The notes beneath the pieces were generated by a model that was not told the origin of the DNA, did not search any database, and worked only from the letters and a program-made list of their open reading frames with translations. Shown here in pieces: positions 31,739 to 37,394 of a stretch of 37,394 bases of DNA (the first letter of the stretch is position 1; every line of letters starts with the position of its first letter). The position numbers and the translations under genes were made by a program. This DNA is from Nocardia brasiliensis IFM 10847 (lineage in GTDB: Bacteria; Actinomycetota; Actinomycetes; Mycobacteriales; Mycobacteriaceae). The stretch lies in contig NZ_BAUA01000079.1 of the NCBI RefSeq assembly GCF_000710915.1, positions 1-37,394 of the forward strand. Direction: 5' to 3'.

Positions 31739-32262
31739 GTCCCTCCAGACGTCGGAAGCCCGCACGATATCAATCTGTCGCACCCATCGTGTCAGTATTT
31801 CTGTCCGGGCGCGTCATCTACAGCAGGGTGTCCACGACGGTCCGGGGTTCACCCTATTTCAGTCAAATCCTCCCTTTTGTCTCTTATCGGTGTCGATAGC
31901 GACACGCTATGGAAAAGGCTTTTGTTCGGTTCCTGTTTGTACTCCGGTAGTAGAGCGGTCCGTTTCGTACGGTTCCGGAATCGAAAGGTATTTTGCCTGA
32001 ATATTGTCCGAATAAATTGCCCGGATGGTCCGCTCCGAGCTGTCGATTCCCAGCTTGACCTGTCACTTGTGCCAACGTCGAGGCCCACCTGTTTGGGCTA
32101 TGCCCCAATGTCGATGTCCCACGTCATAGCGTTACGCGCACTGTGGCCGAGGTCTATGACTGCAATCACAACAGGGTGGTGTGTTCTGGCTTACTACGTA
32201 GTAAGGTGCGTCAAGCAAACAAGTCGTCGGGGCAGCCAACCGGCGTCGAGAGGGGTTAGCCA
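31739..32262. other. 524-bp regulatory gap upstream of the mce operon
   Basis: No gene with coding character. The stretch is AT-richer than its neighbours, especially 31850-32020. It contains a GTGTCG-ATAG-CGACAC hairpin (31890-31905) and the 16-bp palindrome at 32190-32205. It must hold the divergent promoters of the S1 gene and yrbEA; I cannot identify a confident -35/-10 pair. No KstR-type AACnnGTT motif was noticed near the operon. Confidence 0.55.
32190..32205. promoter_or_regulatory. 16-bp perfect palindrome upstream of yrbEA
   Basis: CTTACTACGTAGTAAG is its own reverse complement over all 16 bases. It lies 58 bases before the chosen GTG of yrbEA. The form suggests an operator for a TetR- or GntR-type dimer; the regulator is unknown. 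Confidence 0.6.
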
Positions 32263-33117
32263 GTGCAGTCGACCGAGAGTCCACCAACAGGGTCACGGAT
32301 GAGTGATGCGGTCGATTGGACCAAGGGTTACTGGGCAGACCATCCGAAGGCTTCGCTGGAAACCTTCGGCCGCCAGATCACCATGGGGATCGCGGCGGTT
32401 GCCGAACTTTTCGTCTCGATCTTCCGTCGCCGCTTCCCTTTTCGTGAGTTCATCCGCCAGTGCGCGTTCATGTCGAGCGTCTCGGCGGCGCCCACGCTGC
32501 TCGTCGCCATTCCGATCGGTGTCATCGTATCGATCCAGGTCGGCTCGATCGCCGGGCAGGTCGGTGCGACCTCCTTCATCGGGGCGGCCAACGGCCTCGG
32601 CATCATCCAGCAGGGCGCTCCCCTCGTCACCTCGCTGATGATCGCCGGCGCGGTCGGCTCCGCGGTCTGCGCCGATCTCGGCTCGCGCACCATCCGCGAA
32701 GAGATCGACGCGATGAAGGTGATGGGTGTCGACCCGATGCGCCGGTTGGTTGCTCCGCGCCTCGGCGCGGCCATGCTGGTCAGTGTGCTGCTGTGCGGCT
32801 TCGTCGTCTTCGTCGGTTTCTTGACCGGTTACATCTTCAATATTTTCGCGCAGAACGGAACGCCCGGTTCATATATCGGTACGTTCTCCTCGTTCGCCGT
32901 CACGCGTGATCTTCTTGTCGCACTGGTGAAATCGCTGATATTCGGATTGCTCGCGGCGATCATCGCGTGCGACAACGGACTGAATGCCCGCGGCGGCCCG
33001 GGCGGTGTGGCCAACGCGGTCAATTCGGCAGTGGTGAGTTCGGCGATCATGTTGTTCGGCGTGAACCTGATAATCACTCAGGTGTACAACGCACTGTTCC
33101 CGTCCCAGGTGGTCTGA
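32263..33117 (+). CDS. yrbEA: MCE transporter permease YrbEA
   Basis: A 284-residue MlaE/YrbE-family permease, half of the membrane core of an Mce lipid importer. Five to six hydrophobic helices are visible; the conserved family loop reads RTIREEIDAMKVMGVDPMRRLVAPR and is thought to contact the MceG ATPase, encoded elsewhere. GTG 32263 follows GAGAGGGG with good spacing; ATG 32299 (MSDAVDW) is an alternative that removes a 12-residue head. The stop TGA is immediately followed by the GTG of yrbEB. First gene of the operon; no fadD gene precedes it. Confidence 0.93.
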   Translation: MQSTESPPTGSRMSDAVDWTKGYWADHPKASLETFGRQITMGIAAVAELFVSIFRRRFPFREFIRQCAFMSSVSAAPTLLVAIPIGVIVSIQVGSIAGQVGATSFIGAANGLGIIQQGAPLVTSLMIAGAVGSAVCADLGSRTIREEIDAMKVMGVDPMRRLVAPRLGAAMLVSVLLCGFVVFVGFLTGYIFNIFAQNGTPGSYIGTFSSFAVTRDLLVALVKSLIFGLLAAIIACDNGLNARGGPGGVANAVNSAVVSSAIMLFGVNLIITQVYNALFPSQVV

Positions 33118-33981
33118 GTGTCGTCGACATACGTTCCCCCGCTGCTGCGGCCGTTCCAACAGCTCCGCAAGGGCGCGTCGGCGCCGGCGAATCTGCTCGC
33201 CAAACTGGGCCACCAGGTGTTCTTCCTGTTGCGCTCGATCGGCTCGATCCCGTTGGCGCTCAAGCACTATCCGAAGGAAGTGTGGCGGCTGCTCTCGGAT
33301 GTCACCTGGGGCAACGGAAACCTGGTCGTCGGCGGCGGCACCATCGGCGTCGTGGTCATCCTCAGCGCCTTCGGTGGGATGACCGTCGGCATCCAGGGTT
33401 ACAACTCGCTGAACCTGCTCGGCCTGAGCCCGATCACCGGCGCGATCTCGGCGTTCGCCACCACCCGCGAGATCGGCCCGCTGCTCGCCACGATCGCGTT
33501 CGCCGCGCAGGCGGGCTGCCGGTTCACCGCGCAGCTGGGCGCCATGCGGATCTCCGAGGAGATCGACGCGCTCGAGTCCATCGCGATCCGGCCGCTGCCC
33601 TACCTGATCAGCACCCGGATGTTCGCCGCGATGATCGCCATCATCCCGCTGTACTGCCTCGGTCTGGCGATGGCCTACATCTCCTGCTCGCTGACCGTGC
33701 AGCTGATCGGCGGCACCGCCAGCGGCACCTACCAGCACTACTTCTACCAATTCCTGGTACCGGGCGACGTGGTCTATTCGCTGGTGAAGGCGATCCTGTT
33801 CGTCGCGATCACCACGTTCATCCAGTGCTACTACGGTTTCTTCGCCTCCGGTGGGCCGGAGGGCGTCGGTGTCGCGGCCGGCCGGGCGATCAAGGTGTGC
33901 ATCATCGCGGTCGTCTTCGCGAATCTGTTCATGACATTGGCGATCTGGGGCGTCACCGCCGGAATCCGGATCTCAGGGTAG
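33118..33981 (+). CDS. yrbEB: MCE transporter permease YrbEB
   Basis: A 287-residue MlaE/YrbE permease with five to six helices and the loop AMRISEEIDALESIAIRPLPYLISTR, the counterpart of the YrbEA loop. Its GTG directly follows the yrbEA stop. With YrbEA it forms the heterodimeric channel through which lipids delivered by the Mce shaft enter the cell. mceA begins 6 bases downstream with a GGACGAG ribosome site. Confidence 0.93.
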   Translation: MSSTYVPPLLRPFQQLRKGASAPANLLAKLGHQVFFLLRSIGSIPLALKHYPKEVWRLLSDVTWGNGNLVVGGGTIGVVVILSAFGGMTVGIQGYNSLNLLGLSPITGAISAFATTREIGPLLATIAFAAQAGCRFTAQLGAMRISEEIDALESIAIRPLPYLISTRMFAAMIAIIPLYCLGLAMAYISCSLTVQLIGGTASGTYQHYFYQFLVPGDVVYSLVKAILFVAITTFIQCYYGFFASGGPEGVGVAAGRAIKVCIIAVVFANLFMTLAIWGVTAGIRISG

Positions 33982-33987
33982 GACGAG

Positions 33988-35487
33988 ATGATCATTGATC
34001 CGAGTGGGCGTGGTCCCACCATGCGCCAGCTGCTCCTCGCGGGTGTCGGCGGGCTGGTCGTCTTCGCTGTCGTGCTGGCCTTTCTGATGGGTCGCTACAC
34101 CGGTTACTTCGTCGACAAGGTCAACGTCGTCGCGAACCTGACCACCACGGGTGACGGACTGCCGGAGAAGGCGGACGTCAAGTTCCGCGGCGTGCTCGTC
34201 GGCGAGGTCGCCGACGTCGAGGTCGCGGCCAAGGGCGAGCTGCAGAAGGTGCAGATCGAGATGAAGCCCGAGTTCGCGAAGGGCGTTCCGTCGAACGTCA
34301 CCGCGCGGGTGGTGCCGAGCAACCTGTTCGCGGTCACCTCGGTCGAGCTGGTCTTCAACGGCCCGGCCGATCAGTATCTGCGCGAGGGCTCGGTCATCGA
34401 GGAGGACCGCAGCGCGGGCACGCTCGCACTGCAGGACACCCTGACCACGGTGCGCAATATCCTGGACCGGATCGATCCGATGCAGTTCGGGCGCGTGCTC
34501 GGCACGCTTTCGCAGGCGCTCGACGGCAGCGGCCGGATGCCAGGCTCCACCGTCGAACGGTTCGATCGCTGGTTGCAGTCGGTGGACGACTCCATCCCGA
34601 ACCTCGGGGTGATGCTCGGTGACCTGTCCGCGTCGATGCACGCGCTGAACCAATCCGCGCCCGAATTGCTCGACGTGCTCGGCACTTCCGTCGACACCGC
34701 GCGCACCATCGCCGACCGGCGCACCGATCTCGTCGCGTTGATCACCGGCACGAGCAGCACGGTCGACACCGTGAACGATCTGTTCGCGCGCAACGGTGAT
34801 GTCGGCAAGCAGGTCACCACGGGCATGAGCGATATGTTCGGCGCGGTGGCCGCGGATCCGTCCGCGATCACCAACACGATCCTGAATCTCAGTGAGATGG
34901 TGCGCCGGATGGACACCACCTTCACCTGGGGCCCGCAACAGCAGCAGCGCTGGAACGCGGGTATCACGCTCACGCCGTACAAGCCGTACACCGTGGCCGA
35001 CTGCCCGCGCTACGGCGAGCTGGCCGGACCGAGCTGTGCCACCGCGCCCGCGGTGAACGAACTGCCGCCGCTGCCGGACAAGCTGAAGCCGCGCGCGCTC
35101 GAGTCGGCCGCCGGTCTGCCGCCGGTGGTGCCGATGCCGGGGCTGCCGCTGATCCCGGGCGTCACCATGCCCAACCCGGCGACCGCCGCGGGCCCGGTGG
35201 CCGGCGAGCCGCGCCCGTTCGCGGGCACGCCGCTGGAGGGCCTGTTCCCGATGCTGCCCGGTCTGTTCGGACAACAGCCTGCCCCCGCTCCGGCGCCCGC
35301 GCCGGGCCCGGTGGCGCCGGCCGCCGCACCGGCGGGCACCCCGAAGGTCGGGGAGATCTCCTACCAGGGCGATGCCGCGATCACCCAGCTGCTCGGGCGT
35401 CAGCCGACCACCGCCGAATATCTGCTGTTGAGCTCGATCTTGAAGGGCGGGACCATGCACGTGGCCCAGAGCGAGGCGAGCAAATGA
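33988..35487 (+). CDS. mceA: MCE family protein MceA
   Basis: A 499-residue Mce protein, the first shaft subunit. A basic N-terminus, one signal-anchor helix (about 13-32), then the MCE domain (about 40-125, with VKFRGVLVGEVADV and NVTARVVPSNLFAVTSVEL), a long helical region (about 140-320), and a C-terminal Pro/Ala-rich tail (APAPAPAPGPVAPAAAP) ending HVAQSEASK. It is exported and anchored and forms a hexamer with MceB-F. The last codons ATGA open a 26-codon ORF before mceB. Which mce cluster this is (mce1-4 type) cannot be decided here. Confidence 0.93.
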   Translation: MIIDPSGRGPTMRQLLLAGVGGLVVFAVVLAFLMGRYTGYFVDKVNVVANLTTTGDGLPEKADVKFRGVLVGEVADVEVAAKGELQKVQIEMKPEFAKGVPSNVTARVVPSNLFAVTSVELVFNGPADQYLREGSVIEEDRSAGTLALQDTLTTVRNILDRIDPMQFGRVLGTLSQALDGSGRMPGSTVERFDRWLQSVDDSIPNLGVMLGDLSASMHALNQSAPELLDVLGTSVDTARTIADRRTDLVALITGTSSTVDTVNDLFARNGDVGKQVTTGMSDMFGAVAADPSAITNTILNLSEMVRRMDTTFTWGPQQQQRWNAGITLTPYKPYTVADCPRYGELAGPSCATAPAVNELPPLPDKLKPRALESAAGLPPVVPMPGLPLIPGVTMPNPATAAGPVAGEPRPFAGTPLEGLFPMLPGLFGQQPAPAPAPAPGPVAPAAAPAGTPKVGEISYQGDAAITQLLGRQPTTAEYLLLSSILKGGTMHVAQSEASK

Positions 35488-35564
35488 GCGAGCGTAGTGA
35501 GGGAATCATGTCGCAGCGTGCTATGCACATGCCGACGCCGAGCGCCAGCGAGGTGACGGCATGA
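35484..35564 (+). CDS. 26-codon bridging ORF between mceA and mceB
   Basis: An ATG overlapping the mceA stop (ATGA) opens a frame of 26 codons beginning MSERSEGIMSQRAM, ending ...ASEVTA with a TGA overlapping the mceB ATG (ATGA). Both ends are thus coupled. The peptide is read from a GAGCGAGCG-type dispersed repeat and is probably not a functional protein; its value may be to keep ribosomes moving across the repeat. An internal ATG cluster is present. Confidence 0.3.
   Translation: MSERSEGIMSQRAMHMPTPSASEVTA
35485..35510 (+). repeat. GAGCGAGCG-type dispersed repeat (copy 2)
   Basis: TGAGCGAGCGTAGTGAGGGA lies in the 73-bp mceA-mceB gap and shares GAGCGAGCG and AGTGAGGG with the copy at 29711-29756. 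The encoded SERSE string occurs in both. Confidence 0.5.
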
Positions 35565-36604
35565 GCATAAGAAAGCCGCTGATCGGGTTCGGCATCTTCG
35601 CGCTCGTCTCCATCCTGGTGACGGTTGTCGTCTGGAATACCCTGGCGCGCATCGTCCAGGGCGACACCAACACCTACTCCGCGACGTTCTCCGATGTGCT
35701 CGGCTTGCATACCGGTGACGACGTCCGGATGGCCGGCGTGCGGGTCGGCAAGGTCGAGAAGATCGAGCTGAACCGCGACCCGAAGTCCAAGAAGCAGGTG
35801 GCGAAGGTGACCTTCGTCGTGCAGCGGGATCAAACCCTGTTCGACGACACCAAAGCCCTGGTGCGCTACCAGAACCTGATCGGGCAGCGTTACGTCGCGC
35901 TGGCGCCGGGCAAAGCGCCCAGCCCGGCGCAGCTGAAGAACAACGGATCGATTCCGCTGGAGCGCACCGAGCCGTCGTTCGACGTGTCGGGACTGCTCAA
36001 CGGTTTTCAGCCGCTGTTCCAGGCGCTGCAGCCCGAGCAGGTGAACCGGTTGTCGGAGACCTTCATCCAGGCCCTGCAGGGCGACGGAGTCTCGTTGAGC
36101 GCCTTCATCGTGCAGGCCGCGCAGCTGGCCACCGACTTCCAGCGGCGGGACGCGATCCTGTCCGACGTGATCGTCAACCTGTCCGGCGTGATGTCGGGGT
36201 TGGCCAAACGAGGTGATGAATTGGAGACCCTGGTGACCCAGACCCGGGCCTTGATCGGCGGGTTGTACGAGCAGGGGCAGTCGTTGCAGTCCTCGACCGT
36301 GCAGATCGCCAACGCCACCAGCTCGCTGGTGGATATGGTCGGCAACATCCAGCCGAAGCTGCAGACCGCGCAGAACTCCACCAGCGCGGCCCTCACGTTG
36401 CTGCTGAACAACGGCGCCAAACTCGACCAGATGGCGATCGACCTGCCGAACATCGTCTCGATCGGTGGCAAGCACACCTCCGAGGGCGGCTACGCCAACG
36501 CCTACCTGTGCGGCTTGGACGTCTCGCTGTACGGCGTGCTGTTCCCGCGCGGTCTGTTCTCGCAGATCGGTGGCACTTCGCACTCGGCGGTGTGCCGCCC
36601 ATGA
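35561..36604 (+). CDS. mceB: MCE family protein MceB
   Basis: A 347-residue Mce protein. A signal-anchor helix (about 6-28, KPLIGFGIFALVSILVTVVVW), the MCE domain (about 38-120, with DDVRMAGVRVGKVEKIEL and LVRYQNLIGQRYVAL), a long helical shaft region (about 150-290) and a C-terminal part with two Cys (YLCGLDVSLYG, AVCRP) near the end. It is the second subunit of the lipid-transport shaft. GAGGTGAC precedes the ATG. Its stop overlaps the mceC start by ATGA. Confidence 0.93.
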   Translation: MSIRKPLIGFGIFALVSILVTVVVWNTLARIVQGDTNTYSATFSDVLGLHTGDDVRMAGVRVGKVEKIELNRDPKSKKQVAKVTFVVQRDQTLFDDTKALVRYQNLIGQRYVALAPGKAPSPAQLKNNGSIPLERTEPSFDVSGLLNGFQPLFQALQPEQVNRLSETFIQALQGDGVSLSAFIVQAAQLATDFQRRDAILSDVIVNLSGVMSGLAKRGDELETLVTQTRALIGGLYEQGQSLQSSTVQIANATSSLVDMVGNIQPKLQTAQNSTSAALTLLLNNGAKLDQMAIDLPNIVSIGGKHTSEGGYANAYLCGLDVSLYGVLFPRGLFSQIGGTSHSAVCRP

Positions 36605-37394
36605 TGACCAAGCTCAAGAACAAGTTCGACAACAACCGCTACTTCTGGCTCGGCATCATCGGCGGCGTGCTCATCGTCGCGCTGCTGCTCGCCTCCAGCG
36701 CGATCAAGCTGCTCGGTGTCGGTGAGCAGTCGATCAAGGCCGAGTTCGTGCAGGCCGCGGGCATCAAGGTCGGCGACCGGGTGGCCATCGCGGGCGTGAC
36801 GAGCGGGCGGGTGGACGGCGCGAAACTCGAGGGCGACCACGTGCTGCTGACGCTGAGCGTCGACAACGGGGTCAAGCTCGGGCCGGACGCGCGCGCGTCG
36901 ATCAAGATGGCGACGCTGCTCGGCGCCCGGTACGTGGATCTGGAGCCCGGCGACGGCACCGGCCTGAAGGGCGGCCGAATCCCGGTGTCCAACACCGCCG
37001 TTCCGTACAACCTCGCCGATGTGGTGCAGGTCGGTACGCCGAAGTTCGAGGCGCTCGACACCAAGAAGCTGTCCGAGTCGCTGAACCTGATCAATCAGCA
37101 GATGGGCGATTCGCCGCAGCTGATGGCGCAGGCGCTCGACAGCGTCGGCGCGCTGGCCAAGGTGATGGACACCCGCCGCGACGAGGTGGACAGCCTGCTC
37201 AAGGACCTGAACCGGGTCACCCAGATCCTGGGCGACAACCGCAACAGCGTGCTGCTGGTGATCACCCAGGGTGAGGCCATCGCGAACCGGGTGATGGAGC
37301 GGCAGGGGCTGCTGCGCCAGCTGCTCGACAACGTCGCCCAGCTCACCAAGCAGCTGCAGGCGATCGGCGCGGAGAACGACAACCAGCTCGGCCC
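36601..37394 (+). CDS. mceC: MCE family protein MceC (partial, right edge)
   Basis: The ATG at 36601 overlaps the mceB stop (ATGA) and the frame is open for 264 codons to the window edge. A basic start (MMTKLKNKFDNNRYFW), a signal-anchor helix (about 17-36), then the MCE domain (about 44-125, with IKVGDRVAIAGVTSGRVDGAKL, ASIKMATLLGARYVDL), and the beginning of the helical shaft. Named from operon position after MceA and MceB. The rest of the operon (mceD-F) lies beyond the window. Confidence 0.92.
   Translation, partial: MMTKLKNKFDNNRYFWLGIIGGVLIVALLLASSAIKLLGVGEQSIKAEFVQAAGIKVGDRVAIAGVTSGRVDGAKLEGDHVLLTLSVDNGVKLGPDARASIKMATLLGARYVDLEPGDGTGLKGGRIPVSNTAVPYNLADVVQVGTPKFEALDTKKLSESLNLINQQMGDSPQLMAQALDSVGALAKVMDTRRDEVDSLLKDLNRVTQILGDNRNSVLLVITQGEAIANRVMERQGLLRQLLDNVAQLTKQLQAIGAENDNQLG

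Overview
The window is high-GC actinobacterial DNA, almost certainly from a mycolic-acid-containing genus and most probably Nocardia. The reasons are: the left end has the gene order of the Mycobacterium tuberculosis Rv3907c-Rv3910 block (pcnA / mutT4 / DUF6049 membrane protein / murJ); the right end is a YrbE-Mce operon; there are an Rv0198c-type M13 peptidase, a ugpAEBC operon, an LppU-like lipoprotein and an Ig-YkuD L,D-transpeptidase; and DUF6802- and DUF6764-like proteins are typical of Nocardia and relatives. The genus assignment is inference. I saw no rRNA, tRNA, CRISPR array, insertion sequence or prophage gene.

Layout. 1-4.2 kb, minus strand: the 5' part of murJ with a very long proline-rich head, a DUF6049 membrane protein and a MutT4-like Nudix gene. 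The Nudix gene is divergent from pcnA (4.4-5.8 kb); both have start codons right behind a -10 box and look leaderless. 5.8-10.7 kb: a conserved-looking unknown, pxpA-pxpB without pxpC, a secreted DUF4185 protein with a 31-codon ORF just upstream, and a DUF6802 protein. 10.7-14.3 kb: MFS exporter plus Nudix pair, a pirin, a DUF4190 membrane protein. 14.3-16.2 kb: a regulatory island of an XRE/DUF5753 regulator, a DUF397 protein and a divergent PrimPol-like small protein around a 21-bp near-perfect palindrome that overlaps a promoter.

16.3-22.7 kb: zmp1-type peptidase, convergent with ugpAEBC (glycerophosphodiester/glycerol-3-phosphate import), whose upstream region has 11-bp-period repeats resembling a phosphate box. 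22.8-27.4 kb, all minus strand: L,D-transpeptidase, cytochrome P450, EstB/LipL-type serine hydrolase, secreted DUF6764-like protein. 27.6-29.8 kb: LppU-like lipoprotein and a DHA2 drug exporter. 29.8-31.7 kb, minus strand: a small three-helix membrane protein, a secreted 172-residue protein with a possible processed C-terminal part and a palindromic operator, and an exported S1 protease with a strong U-tract terminator. 31.7-32.3 kb: a 524-bp, AT-richer regulatory gap with a 16-bp perfect palindrome. 32.3 kb to the end: yrbEA-yrbEB-mceA-mceB-mceC (cut by the window), a lipid importer, with a dispersed-repeat-derived 26-codon ORF bridging mceA and mceB.

Functionally the window is mostly cell-envelope biology: peptidoglycan precursor export and cross-linking, lipid import, phosphodiester import, secreted proteases and efflux. 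Least described and most worth testing are the secreted-protein/small-membrane-protein pair at 29.8-30.8 kb, the DUF5753/DUF397/PrimPol-like locus with its operator, and several small coupled ORFs.
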